Source: Streptomyces sp. 549
Lineage (GTDB): Bacteria; Actinomycetota; Actinomycetes; Streptomycetales; Streptomycetaceae
Direction: 5' to 3'
NCBI RefSeq assembly: GCF_030124175.1
Contig: NZ_JASKMT010000017.1
Location: forward strand, 1-64,000
DNA length: 64,000 nucleotides
This document shows, one piece after another, positions 23,774-32,279 of this stretch. A program made the position numbers and the translations under genes. Numbering within the stretch: the first letter of the stretch is position 1; each line of letters opens with the position of its first letter. The notes below the pieces were generated by a model. It made no database searches. It saw only the letters and a program-made list of their open reading frames with translations, and was not told the DNA's origin.

Positions 23774-24973
23774 TCAGGTGCCCTGCGGTCCCCGGGGCTC
23801 CGCGCGGCCTACGACGGTGCCGGCGCGGTCGATGCAGATGACGTCGACCGTCACGGGGGCGCCGCGCAGGACCGCGAGCGCTTCGTCGCGGGCGGTGGCG
23901 GCGACCAGGTCGCCGAGCGGGACCCCGGCGGCGGCGCACAGCTGTAGTGCGGCGAGGCCGGTGTTGGCCGCCGCCACCTCGGCGGCCAGCGCCTCGTCGG
24001 CGCCGCCGCGTCGGGCCAGTGCGGCGAGGAAGCCCTTGTCGACCTGCGACCGGGCCGAGTGCAGGTCGAGGTGGCCGTGGGCGAGCTTGGACAGCTTGGC
24101 GAAGCCGCCGCAGATCGTCAGCCGGTCCACGGGGTGCCGCCGGACGTACTTCAGGACGGCACCGGCGAAGTCGCCCATGTCGAGCAGCGCGTCCTCGGGC
24201 AGGCCGTGCTCGGCGGCGGCGGTGCGTTCGGAGGTGGAGCCGGTGCAGCCCGCCACGTGGGTGCGTCCCGCCGCGCGTGCCACGTCCACACCGCGCCGGA
24301 TGGAGTCGATCCACGCCGAGCAGGAGTACGGCACCACAACGCCGGTCGTGCCCAGCACGGACAGGCCGCCGAGAATGCCCAGTCGCGGGTTCCAGGTGCT
24401 GCGGGCGATCTCCTCGCCGTGGTCGATGGACACCTCCACGCACACGTCGCCGCTGCCGCCGTGGCGGGCGGCTACCTCCGCGACGTGGCGGCGCATGAGG
24501 TCGCGCGGTACCGGGTTGATGGCCGGTTCGCCAACCGGCAGCGGCAGACCCGGCTTGGTGACCGTGCCGACGCCGGGACCGGCCCGGAACACCACGCCCG
24601 AACCGGGCGGCAGCGGTGTGACGGTGACCCGGACCAGGGCGCCGTGCGTGACGTCCGGGTCGTCGCCCGCGTCCTTGACGACCCCGGCCGTGGCCCGGCC
24701 CTCGGCCAGCTCCTCGACTGCGAGCGCGAAGGCGGGCGTGTGGCCCTTGGGCAGGGTGACGGTGACCGGGTCGGGGAAGTCGCCGGTCAGCAGTGCGGTG
24801 TAGGCGGCGGTGGTTGCCGCCGTCGCGCAGGCGCCCGTCGTCCAGCCCGAGCGCAGCCCGGTGTGCTTGAGCTGCGCGCTGCGGCCCCCGGCGGCGGTTG
24901 CGGGGGCATCTCCGGCACCGTTCCCGGTTGGCTCGGGCGGCTCGGGCGGGGCAGAGTGTGCGTGCTCAGGCAT
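23774..24973 (-). CDS. cbiD: Cobalt-precorrin-5B C1-methyltransferase
   Basis: A 399-residue CbiD enzyme that methylates C1 in ring contraction. Family segments are LRSGWTTGACATAAT near the N-terminus, LGILGGLSVLGTTGVVVPYS in the middle and GDFAGAVLKYVRRHPVDRLT. CbiD belongs to the anaerobic route in textbook schemes; here it accompanies CobG and CobN, where it stands in for CobF. The start at 24973 follows GGGGGACC. The gene is divergent from cobK, with 11 bases between starts. Confidence 0.93.
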   Translation of the reverse strand: MPEHAHSAPPEPPEPTGNGAGDAPATAAGGRSAQLKHTGLRSGWTTGACATAATTAAYTALLTGDFPDPVTVTLPKGHTPAFALAVEELAEGRATAGVVKDAGDDPDVTHGALVRVTVTPLPPGSGVVFRAGPGVGTVTKPGLPLPVGEPAINPVPRDLMRRHVAEVAARHGGSGDVCVEVSIDHGEEIARSTWNPRLGILGGLSVLGTTGVVVPYSCSAWIDSIRRGVDVARAAGRTHVAGCTGSTSERTAAAEHGLPEDALLDMGDFAGAVLKYVRRHPVDRLTICGGFAKLSKLAHGHLDLHSARSQVDKGFLAALARRGGADEALAAEVAAANTGLAALQLCAAAGVPLGDLVAATARDEALAVLRGAPVTVDVICIDRAGTVVGRAEPRGPQGT

Positions 24974-24984
24974 GGAGGTCCCCC

Positions 24985-25803
24985 GTGAACACCGCACCCG
25001 TCCCGTCCGACGGCACCCCCGGGCAGCCGCCCGCGCCCGGAACTTCGTCAGCCCGGCGGCACGTGCTGGTACTGGGCGGGACGGCGGAGGCGCGGCGGCT
25101 GGCCGCCGAGCTGGTGGGCTGGGCGCGTCCCGGGCTGCGGGTGACCAGCTCGCTGGCCGGACGGGTCGCCTCCCCGCGGCTGCCGCCGGGCGAGGTGCGC
25201 GTCGGGGGCTTCGGCGGCACGGCGGGGCTGACCCGCTGGCTGCGCGAGCACCGGGTGGATGCGCTCATCGACGCCACCCATCCTTTCGCCGGCACGATCG
25301 GTTTCCACGCGGCCGAAGCCGCTGCTCATGCCCATGTTCCCCTGCTGGCGCTGCGACGGCCCGGCTGGGTTCCCGGTCCGGGTGACGACTGGCACTCGGT
25401 GGCGTCCCTGGCGGAGGCCGCAGAGGAGCTGCCCGCGCTCGGCGAGCGGGTCTTCCTCACCACCGGGCGCATGGGCCTGGCGGCCTTCGCCCACCTGGAC
25501 GGGCTGTGGTTCCTCGCCCGTTCCGTCGACCCTCCCGAGCCGCCGCACCCGGCCCGCATGGAGGTGGTGCTCGACCGGGGGCCGTTCACCCTCGACGGTG
25601 AACGCGACCTGCTGCGGCGGCACCGGATCGACGTCGTCGTCACCAAGGACAGCGGTGGCCCGGCGACCGCCGCCAAGCTCACCGCCGCCCGTGAGGCGGG
25701 CATTCCCGTGGTTGTCGTCCGCCGCCCGCCGACGCCGGAGGGTGTGCCGTCCGCACCTGACCCGGCGGGCGCGGCCCGCTGGCTGCGCGACGTGCTGGGC
25801 TGA
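24985..25803 (+). CDS. cobK: Precorrin-6A reductase
   Basis: A 272-residue NADPH-dependent reductase. It has HVLVLGGTAEARRLAAELV at about 26-44, DALIDATHPFAGTIG near 95 and VVTKDSGGPATAAKL near 220, all typical of CobK/CbiJ. It reduces precorrin-6A before the CobL step. The GTG at 24985 is used; longer frames run into the divergent cbiD start. Its leader of about 24 residues is low complexity. Confidence 0.92.
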   Translation: MNTAPVPSDGTPGQPPAPGTSSARRHVLVLGGTAEARRLAAELVGWARPGLRVTSSLAGRVASPRLPPGEVRVGGFGGTAGLTRWLREHRVDALIDATHPFAGTIGFHAAEAAAHAHVPLLALRRPGWVPGPGDDWHSVASLAEAAEELPALGERVFLTTGRMGLAAFAHLDGLWFLARSVDPPEPPHPARMEVVLDRGPFTLDGERDLLRRHRIDVVVTKDSGGPATAAKLTAAREAGIPVVVVRRPPTPEGVPSAPDPAGAARWLRDVLG

Positions 25804-25846
25804 CGGCGAAGACGGCCAGGGAGAGTAGCCCACCTAGCGCGCCCGG

Positions 25847-26770
25847 TCAGTGCCCGGCCGGCTGCCGGTTCCGCCTGCGGCGGCGGGCCACGCCGACCAC
25901 CGCGAGCACGGCGACCAGGGCCAGGGCCGTCACCGCCACCGGTGCGAACCCGAGGTCGTTGAGCCAGCGCGTCAGGTCGCCCTGCCACTCGGTGGCGGTG
26001 CCCACCACCGGGTCGTCGGCCGAGCCGCCGGACAGTACCCTGACCTCGTACCAGCCGTAGTACGCGACGTAGGCGCCCGCCAGGAGCAGCAGGGCGCCGC
26101 TGGCCCGGGTCACGTACGGCAGCGCCCGGCGGACCCTGGCGATCACCGCCTCCTGGGACAGGGCGACCGCCAGCGTCAGCACGCCGACGACCGCGCCCAT
26201 GCCGAGGGCGTAGGCGAGGAACACCCCGGTGACGCCGAGCACGCTTCCGTCCCGGAAGGCGGTGGACGTCAGCGCCAGGAACGGGCCGACCGTGCAGGAC
26301 AGCGAGGCGATCGCGTAGGAGACCCCGTACAGGCCCAGCGACGCCGCCGAGTCAGACGGCCTGCCTCCGGGCCTCGGCTTCAACTTCGGGACGGGTACAC
26401 GTAGTTCGCGTCCGGTGAGCAGGTAGGCGCCGGTGCCGAGCAGCAGTGCGCCGATGACGATCGTCACCCAGGGCAGCCAGCGTTCCACCGACAGCGCCAG
26501 CGGCGCCACGACCAGTCCGAACGCGCCGAAGACCAGGGCGAACCCGCCGGTCATGGCCGCCGTGGCCACCGCCGCCCGGCGCAGCGCGCCGAGCCTTGCC
26601 CCGGCCGTCGCGCGACCCGCAGCGGCCCCGGGCTGGCCTTCGTGCCGGTCTCCGGGGTCGCCGCTGCCGACGAACAGCGCAAGGTAGGCGGGCAGCAGGG
26701 CGAAGCCGCACGGGTTGACGGCGGCCAGCATGCCGGCCGTCACTGCCAGTGCGTACGGGACCGAACTCAC
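25847..26770 (-). CDS. ccdA: CcdA-type thiol-disulfide transport membrane protein
   Basis: A 307-residue polytopic membrane protein with about six helices. The DsbD/CcdA signature NPCGFALLPAYLALFVG is at the N-terminus, and a second Cys lies in ASLSCTVGPFLAL. The family moves electrons from cytoplasmic thioredoxin to the outside. Its GTG overlaps the stop of the upstream thioredoxin-like lipoprotein gene (GTGA), so the two are translationally coupled partners. The C-terminus ends in a basic RRRRRNR tail. Confidence 0.88.
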   Translation of the reverse strand: MSSVPYALAVTAGMLAAVNPCGFALLPAYLALFVGSGDPGDRHEGQPGAAAGRATAGARLGALRRAAVATAAMTGGFALVFGAFGLVVAPLALSVERWLPWVTIVIGALLLGTGAYLLTGRELRVPVPKLKPRPGGRPSDSAASLGLYGVSYAIASLSCTVGPFLALTSTAFRDGSVLGVTGVFLAYALGMGAVVGVLTLAVALSQEAVIARVRRALPYVTRASGALLLLAGAYVAYYGWYEVRVLSGGSADDPVVGTATEWQGDLTRWLNDLGFAPVAVTALALVAVLAVVGVARRRRRNRQPAGH

Positions 26771-27387
26771 TCGCCGGTCAGCTTCCCGACACGTGCGTTG
26801 AGGGCCTGCTCGCTCATCGTGCCCGGCACGACCTCGACCTTGCCGGTCTTGTCGACGAAGGCCAGCGCGGGCTGCGCGGTCACGCCGAACCGCGACCACA
26901 GCGAGCCGTCCTCGTCCACGGTGTGGGCGAAGTCGCCCAGGTCGTGGGTGCCGACGAACTTCTTCATCTCGTCCGTCCGGCCCTTGCCGGCCACGCCGAC
27001 GAACGTGACGTCGTCGCCGTGCTGCTCGACGGTCTTCTTGATCGCCGGGGCCTCCGCCGCGCAGACGGTGCACCACGGTGCCCAGAACCACAGCACGGCG
27101 TTCTTGCCGTGCAGCGACGCTCCGTCGAAGTCGTCGCCGTCCAGGGTGGAGGCGGTGAACGCCAGCTCCTTCGGCACGTTGCCGGAGCCGGCCTCGTCGC
27201 CCTCCGGTTCCTGGCCGCCGTCCTGCTGCCCGCCGTCGCCCGGGGTGGAGGGCGCGGGGTCGGACTCGGTCACCTTGCCGGTGCCGCTGTCGGACTCGTC
27301 CGTGCCGCCACCGCAGGCGGCGGTGACGGCGGTCAGGGTGAGGACGCAGAGCGCGGCGGACACTGCGCGGGAGCGCGGGAGGCGCAT
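26767..27387 (-). CDS. TlpA/ResA-like thioredoxin-fold lipoprotein
   Basis: A 206-residue exported lipoprotein. The signal ends in a lipobox (TAVTAACGGG), followed by a Gly/Glu/Ser-rich linker, and then a thioredoxin domain with the WCTVC redox motif (WFWAPWCTVCAAEAP) near residue 107 and the cis-Pro loop FGVTAQPALAFVDK. It probably receives electrons from the CcdA protein encoded next and reduces extracytoplasmic disulfides. Start at 27387. Confidence 0.9.
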   Translation of the reverse strand: MRLPRSRAVSAALCVLTLTAVTAACGGGTDESDSGTGKVTESDPAPSTPGDGGQQDGGQEPEGDEAGSGNVPKELAFTASTLDGDDFDGASLHGKNAVLWFWAPWCTVCAAEAPAIKKTVEQHGDDVTFVGVAGKGRTDEMKKFVGTHDLGDFAHTVDEDGSLWSRFGVTAQPALAFVDKTGKVEVVPGTMSEQALNARVGKLTGE

Positions 27388-27708
27388 GGTGGATGGTTCC
27401 TTTCGCGGTTCCGACGCCCGGCACGCGGACCGCGCACCGCACGCCCTGACCCTAGACGCGCCTCGGTGGTAGGGCCGCCGAGCGGCGGACGATGTTCTAC
27501 TTCCGTAAGAACCCGGGGGGATTCGACATGCGAGGCAGTGGATCGGTGCAGCACCACGATCTGAGCCCGAACGGGAGCCGGCCCGGTCCGGTGGAACCCG
27601 GTCGAGACGGCACTCCGGAACCTTGATCGCTCCGGCAGTCATCACCCTCAAGCCAAGGTGTCTCACCCCGCACAGGCAGACGGGTTAGGGCGCTGGCCGG
27701 CCGAACCG
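27388..27708. other. Intergenic region upstream of the thioredoxin lipoprotein
   Basis: 321 bases. It should hold the promoter of the lipoprotein/ccdA pair. I see no gene, clear repeat or hairpin worth naming. Confidence 0.5.
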
Positions 27709-27915
27709 TCAGCCCATATCCCGGCGCGGGAAGAAGCGCCGCCGCAGTTGATCGCCGACTTCACCTACAACGATCACCAGCACAGCACCCGCCGCACACC
27801 CCGAGAGGTCCGTCGGTTGACCGGAGACCCTGCCCAGGAGCCAGAGGACCGCGGTAACAGCCGCCCACCACGTGACCCACATGTTGATCGCGGACAACCA
27901 GCGTCGTCTCTCCAC
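27709..27915 (-). CDS. Small two-helix membrane protein, unknown function
   Basis: A 68-residue protein from a GTG at 27915. It has two hydrophobic segments (MWVTWWAAVTAVLWLLG and GCAAGAVLVIVVGEV) with basic ends (ERRRW at the start, QLRRRFFPRRDMG at the end). The pattern is that of a real small membrane protein. No family recognised. It is on the same strand as the upstream HTH gene, 60 bases away. Confidence 0.55.
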   Translation of the reverse strand: MERRRWLSAINMWVTWWAAVTAVLWLLGRVSGQPTDLSGCAAGAVLVIVVGEVGDQLRRRFFPRRDMG

Positions 27916-27974
27916 AGCATCAAAATACGTCCCCCGCGCTCGATCTGAGCGGACTGGGGTGCAGAAGCAGGTAC

Positions 27975-29252
27975 TCAGGGCTCCGGCGGAGACGCCGTGG
28001 TCTCCTCGTGAGGTGCCTGACGTGCGGGCGAGGCGGTGTCTCCCTGGGGCCGTCGCCTGTCGTGCTGGTCGGCTGCGACGCGCAGGGCGGCGCGCCAGCC
28101 GTGGCCCTGGCGGATGAGGTCGGCCGGACCGTCGGGGCGGACCAGCGGCTCGTCCGGTCCCGTGCGGGGGCGCGGTGGTGACGTGGGGGCGGGCCGGTCG
28201 GGCAGGGACCAGGCCGGGATGGGCGGCAGGTAGCGCAGCAGGCGTTGGCGTACGAACGCCGCCGGGCAGCGCACGCCCTCGGCAGGCAGGCCCTGGGCCA
28301 CGGCGAGGCGGATCGCCTCCGGACGTCGTCCGCGCAGCAGGTACTGACCGGCGAGCTGTGCGAGTTCCGGCAGCTTGTCGGACGGCAGGGCGAGTTGGGG
28401 ATCGCTGTGCTGGAGGGAGCGCAGCACACATTCGGCGTGCTCGGCGTAACGGGCGAACACGCCGGTCAGCGCGGGGAGTTGTGTGAGCGGCGTCCGGGGG
28501 TCCGCCGCATCGGGCGCGGAGGGGTCTTGTCCGAAGCCGGGCGGACGAGACGCCGACGGGCGAGGGGCGAACGGGCGAGGGGCGGAGGCGTCCGGGGCGG
28601 CTGCCGCCGGGACGCTGACGCTGCCGGTCGCTGCGGGGAGGGGGAGGGGGGTCTGGTTCTCCTCAATCTGACTCCCCTCGGGAGGACGCCGCCGGGTGGG
28701 CGGGGCAGCGGTCCGACCGGCGGCCGGTCGCCGAGCCAACAGCGGAGGCGAGGCGGACGGCTCGGGCGTCATCCGTGGGGTGGGCGCCGTCCTCGCTGCC
28801 CCTACTCGTGCGGTCGCTGCCGCAGAACGGCCGTCCGCCTGCCACTCCCGTGAGTTGAGGATGCGCACGCCCCAACGGCGGGACGCCGCAGTGTCCTTGC
28901 CGAGTCGGGCGGCCTCCTCCGCTGCTGCCCAGGCCGCCGCGAGCGCGTCGGGGGTCCGCAGCGGGACGAGCGACGCCATGCGCTGGTCGCGGATCTCGCC
29001 GCGCCCGTTCTGGCGCTTGCGGGCGTGCCAGTGGCCCAGCAGGCGCAGCGACTTGCGGGCGGCGTTCGTCTTCTCCTTGCCCATGCGCAGGGTGCGGGCG
29101 ACGGCGTCGCTGTTGCGGGCATTGCGCGGTGGGAGCTTGACCATCGCCTGGAGCAGCCGCAGCGCGGCGTCGGTCAGGGAGCAGTCGTCGATGAGGGCTT
29201 CCGGCGTTTGCAGGAAGGCGGCGCGCGGCGGCGCGTTAACATCGCAGGGCAT
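27975..29252 (-). CDS. Winged-helix DNA-binding protein, unknown role
   Basis: A 425-residue protein. Residues about 10-85 look like a winged helix (LTDAALRLLQAMVKLPPRNA, AVARTLRMGKEKTNAARKSL). A long Pro/Ala/Ser-rich middle (about 130-270) follows, then a helical C-terminal region (KLPELAQLAGQYLLRGRRPE). Large HTH proteins of this build are common and uncharacterised in Streptomyces, some on elements. The start at 29252 is preferred; 29309 is possible. Confidence 0.72.
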   Translation of the reverse strand: MPCDVNAPPRAAFLQTPEALIDDCSLTDAALRLLQAMVKLPPRNARNSDAVARTLRMGKEKTNAARKSLRLLGHWHARKRQNGRGEIRDQRMASLVPLRTPDALAAAWAAAEEAARLGKDTAASRRWGVRILNSREWQADGRSAAATARVGAARTAPTPRMTPEPSASPPLLARRPAAGRTAAPPTRRRPPEGSQIEENQTPLPLPAATGSVSVPAAAAPDASAPRPFAPRPSASRPPGFGQDPSAPDAADPRTPLTQLPALTGVFARYAEHAECVLRSLQHSDPQLALPSDKLPELAQLAGQYLLRGRRPEAIRLAVAQGLPAEGVRCPAAFVRQRLLRYLPPIPAWSLPDRPAPTSPPRPRTGPDEPLVRPDGPADLIRQGHGWRAALRVAADQHDRRRPQGDTASPARQAPHEETTASPPEP

Positions 29253-29426
29253 CGTCGGTGGGTCTCTTCCACTTGTGCGGTGTAGGCCCTCGGCGTGGTG
29301 TTGGCTCACCTGCCGGGGGCCGCCTCGTCACGGAGGCGAGGCGGAACATCACCCAACGTACACCGTGTATGCCAGGGTGTAGGACAAATCCACCGCAAGG
29401 GTGAATCGACCTACCGGGAGCCGCAC

Positions 29427-29774
29427 ATGTCCGTCCGCCGAGTGGTACCCGACGTCCGCTGCGAGGACTTCGAGCAGAGCCGCGACTTCTACGGGCTGCT
29501 CGGCTTCGAGGAGGTCATGGAGCAGGGCTGGGTGATGACGATGGCCTCCACGATCAACCCCACCGCGCAGATCACCTTCGTGACCGAGGACCGCACCGCC
29601 CCCGTCGAGGCGGACATGAGCGTCGAGGTGGACGACGTGGACGCCGTCTACGCATCCGTCCTTGCCAGCGGCGCCACCATCGTCCACCCCCTCACCGACG
29701 AGGAGTGGGGCGTGCGCCGTTTCTTCGTCAGGGACCCCAACGGCCGCGTCGTCAACGTCCTCGGCCACCGCTGA
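29427..29774 (+). CDS. VOC (glyoxalase/bleomycin-resistance) family protein
   Basis: A 115-residue single-domain VOC protein. It has VVPDVRCEDFEQSRDFYGLL at the start and WGVRRFFVRDPNGRVVNVL at the end, the usual paired strands. The family includes metal-dependent lyases, dioxygenases and drug-binding proteins; substrate unknown. GGGAG precedes the ATG at 29427. Confidence 0.85.
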   Translation: MSVRRVVPDVRCEDFEQSRDFYGLLGFEEVMEQGWVMTMASTINPTAQITFVTEDRTAPVEADMSVEVDDVDAVYASVLASGATIVHPLTDEEWGVRRFFVRDPNGRVVNVLGHR

Positions 29775-29794
29775 CCCTCTCGGGAGGGGTGTGG

Positions 29795-30136
29795 TCACCC
29801 GTGGCTGAGGATCACCATCAGGGCCGTGCTCTCGGCGAAGATCTGGACGGCGAGCGCTGCCTGCCGCATCCGCAGGGCCGTTGCGGCCAGCGCGGTGAGG
29901 AGCGCCACGGCACCGACGCCGGCGCTCCACCAGAAAAGCCATTCCGGTAGCCCGGAAGCACAGTTCTCCCCGTATGTGAGACATCGTGAGGCCTGCGCCG
30001 AGGCCAGCACCAGGACACTCGCCAGCGCGGCAGCGGGAAGGAAGAGGACGGCGGCTATGGAGGCCCACAACCGCGTGCGGTCCTTGGGCGGTTCGGCCCG
30101 AACCGTAGGAGCGGGGACGGGTGCGGATACGTTCAT
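29795..30136 (-). CDS. Small membrane protein, unknown function
   Basis: A 113-residue protein with a Pro-rich cytosolic N-terminus and three predicted helices (ASIAAVLFLPAAALASVLVL, WLFWWSAGVGAVALLTALAA, ALAVQIFAESTALMVIL). Two Cys (CLTYGENC) lie in the first outer loop and could form a disulfide. No family recognised. Confidence 0.65.
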   Translation of the reverse strand: MNVSAPVPAPTVRAEPPKDRTRLWASIAAVLFLPAAALASVLVLASAQASRCLTYGENCASGLPEWLFWWSAGVGAVALLTALAATALRMRQAALAVQIFAESTALMVILSHG

Positions 30137-30272
30137 GGCCCCATCCAACGCGGGCGGCCGGTGCCGCACAGCCGCCCGGGTACTCAGATCCGGGGGCGTG
30201 TACTCAGACGGACGGCGACTCCGGGCAACACGGAACAGCCCCGCCGACGTTGCCCCGCCCTCCGGGCGTGGC

Positions 30273-30521
30273 TCAGCTCTGGCGGGCGAGCTGGACGAAC
30301 GCGGCCCAGGCGTCCGGAGTGAGGGTGAGGTGAGGGCCAGCGGTGCGCTTGCTGTCGCGGACGTGGACCGCCTCAGCACACCGTCCCACCTCGACGCAGT
30401 CTCCGCCGTCGGGGCCGCTGTAACTCGACTTCTCCCAGGAGACGGCGACTTCGAGGCAGTCCCCGCCGCCGCCGCCGCTGCCGCTGTAGCTGCTCTTGAA
30501 CCAACTCAGATGGCGGCTCAT
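30273..30521 (-). CDS. DUF397 protein (second copy)
   Basis: An 82-residue acidic protein with two DUF397 repeats: WFKSSYSGSGG...CLEVAVSW and KSSYSGPDGGDCVEVGRC. It ends VRDSKRTAGPHLTL...AFVQLARQS, almost like the copy immediately upstream, so the two arose by tandem duplication. DUF397 proteins pair with XRE/DUF5753 regulators; some such pairs are reported to act in development and antibiotic control or as toxin-antitoxin pairs. Confidence 0.88.
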   Translation of the reverse strand: MSRHLSWFKSSYSGSGGGGGDCLEVAVSWEKSSYSGPDGGDCVEVGRCAEAVHVRDSKRTAGPHLTLTPDAWAAFVQLARQS

Positions 30522-30529
30522 CGCGTGGC

Positions 30530-30772
30530 TCAGCTCTGGCGGGCGAGCTGGACGAACGCGGCCCAGGCGTCCGGAGCGAGGGTGAGGTGGGGACCGGTGG
30601 CCTGCTTGCTGTCGCGGACGTGGACTACCGCAGGGCATCGTGCGACCTCGACGCAGTCGCCGCCTTCGGGACCGCTGTGGGTGGACTTCTTCCAGGAGAT
30701 GGCGACTTCGAGGCAGTTGCCGCCCTCGGGTCCGCTGTGGCTGCTTTTGAACCAGGCTGGTTCGCTGCTCAT
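30530..30772 (-). CDS. DUF397 protein (first copy)
   Basis: An 80-residue acidic protein with the same two-repeat DUF397 architecture (WFKSSHSGPEGGNCLEVAIS, KSTHSGPEGGDCVEVARC). Its ATG overlaps the XRE regulator stop (ATGA), so the two are translationally coupled; the second copy follows by 8 bases. The small product probably binds or tunes the XRE protein. Confidence 0.9.
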   Translation of the reverse strand: MSSEPAWFKSSHSGPEGGNCLEVAISWKKSTHSGPEGGDCVEVARCPAVVHVRDSKQATGPHLTLAPDAWAAFVQLARQS

Positions 30773-31602
30773 CGCTCTCCTGCTCCCTGCTCGATCAGCC
30801 GTGCGGACTCCTCCAAGTTGAGTGCCCGCGATCGCAGCTTGCCATACCGAAGACCAAAGGAACTGACCGTGCTCGGCTCGGTGATGACGGTGCCGATGCC
30901 CTGCGATTCCAAGTAGCCGACCTGCCTGTGTTCGGAGGTCTCAAGCACCACCAGCGGTCCGCTGGCGCCGGGGTGCATGCCGACGTTGGCCCCCATCACC
31001 TGTACTTCCACGTTGGGTAGCCGACTCACCTCCCGCAGATGCCGAAGCTGCTCGGTCAGCACCTCACGCCCTCCCACCGGGTTCCGCAGGGCGGGTTCCC
31101 ACAGCACGAAGGAGAACTGGACCATCGGTTTGCGCGTCAGCAGCTTCTGCCGTTCGAGTCGGGCTTCCAGGTGCTGTTCGAGGATGTCAGGTTCGAGCGT
31201 GGGGCAGTGGCCGTCGAACACCGCGCGGGCGTAGTGCTCGGTCTGGAGAAGGCCCGGTACCAGCTGGGGTTCGTACTGGAACCGGCTGACCGCCTCCAGC
31301 TCGATCTTCGCGAAGTCCTGGAAGAACTTCGGCAGCTTGGCCAGCTCCACCTCCTCCTGGAGGGCGAGCAGCGCTCCTCGTGCGTTGAGCGCGCGTTCCG
31401 CTGCCTCGGTGAAGGTGATCTTCGCCGGTCGGCGGCCCTGCTCGACCGACGCGGCCTGCTCCGGCGAGTAGCCGACGGCCTCCGCGAGTGCGGGCTGCGT
31501 CATGCCGGCCTGCTCCCGGAAGAGTTTGAGCAGCCGCCCGTAGCAGCGCCACGCTTCCGGCCGGGTGTCCTCGTTCGGTCGTGTCCTCAGTGTCCGTCCC
31601 AT
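30769..31602 (-). CDS. XRE-family regulator with DUF5753 domain
   Basis: A 277-residue regulator of the WhiJ-like class. The HTH is at about 25-80 (LLKLFREQAGMTQPALAEAV), and the DUF5753 ligand/partner domain from about 95 (FQYEPQLVPGLLQTEHYARA) to the end. It leads an operon with two DUF397 genes and is divergent from a serine-kinase-fold ATPase gene, the standard three-part set repeated many times in Streptomyces genomes. Its own target is probably the repeat region upstream. Confidence 0.92.
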   Translation of the reverse strand: MGRTLRTRPNEDTRPEAWRCYGRLLKLFREQAGMTQPALAEAVGYSPEQAASVEQGRRPAKITFTEAAERALNARGALLALQEEVELAKLPKFFQDFAKIELEAVSRFQYEPQLVPGLLQTEHYARAVFDGHCPTLEPDILEQHLEARLERQKLLTRKPMVQFSFVLWEPALRNPVGGREVLTEQLRHLREVSRLPNVEVQVMGANVGMHPGASGPLVVLETSEHRQVGYLESQGIGTVITEPSTVSSFGLRYGKLRSRALNLEESARLIEQGAGER

Positions 31603-31626
31603 GCGCTGTCGGCCTCCCCGTTCCCC

Positions 31627-31666
31627 GTCCCGTACTGGTCCCGTACGGGATCGCTCCGGTCCGTAC
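31627..31666. promoter_or_regulatory. CGTAC repeat operator candidate upstream of XRE gene
   Basis: GTCCCGTAC occurs at 31627 and 31638 (11 bases apart) and CCGTACG again at 31661. The second copy is part of a perfect 12-bp palindrome, TCCCGTACGGGA (31639-31650). They lie 25-65 bases before the XRE start and in the region shared with the divergent ATPase gene. A helical-phase spacing of CGTAC sites suggests binding by the XRE dimer. Confidence 0.5.
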
Positions 31667-31729
31667 GTCGTGCATCGGTACTCCGAGCTGATCTGTGCAG
31701 AGTAGGTGCAGTGACCGGACGGTTACCGT

Positions 31730-32161
31730 GTGACAGCAGACAATCCTTCGACCGAGTGCGGCACGTTGTTCCGCATGCGCTTCACCTCCACTCCCCGGGG
31801 CGCCCGGTTGGCGCGGCGGCTGACCGCCGAACGGCTCGACACATGGCGGGTGCTGCTCTACGGGACCCCTGCCTCCCGTGCCGTCGAGCTGATCGTCGGG
31901 GAGCTGTGCGCCAACGCCGTCCGGCACGGGTCCGTCCGGGGCCGGGACTTCGAGCTGGGCCTGCTGCGGCGGGGCGACGTGCTGCGGATCGAGGTGTCCG
32001 ACGCCCGCGACGAGCAGTTCCCGCCGACCGAGGTGCGGCTGCCGCCCGTGGTCGCCGAGTTCGGCTACGGACTGGTCCTGGTGGCGGCCTTCGCCTCCCG
32101 CTGGGGCACGGTCGGGCGCGTCCCGGTGGGCAAGACCGTCTGGGCGGAACTGAACCTTTGA
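31730..32161 (+). CDS. ATP-binding protein (RsbW/AbaA-like HATPase)
   Basis: A 143-residue GHKL-fold protein with the N box ELIVGELCANAVRHG and the G-box-like FGYGLVLVAAFASRWG. It has no sensor part, as in anti-sigma kinases. Members of this group sit beside XRE and DUF397 genes in Streptomyces, as here. Kinase activity on a partner is possible; some members have lost it. Confidence 0.87.
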   Translation: MTADNPSTECGTLFRMRFTSTPRGARLARRLTAERLDTWRVLLYGTPASRAVELIVGELCANAVRHGSVRGRDFELGLLRRGDVLRIEVSDARDEQFPPTEVRLPPVVAEFGYGLVLVAAFASRWGTVGRVPVGKTVWAELNL

Positions 32162-32279
32162 CCGCGCTGCGGGGCAGGCGCGTTGGCGGGACAGGCCCGG
32201 ACTGCGGGTCGCGGCCCACAACGCGGGACGCGACCGGGACGGGAGTCGAGCGGACGACGTCACCGGGACGACCGGTGGC

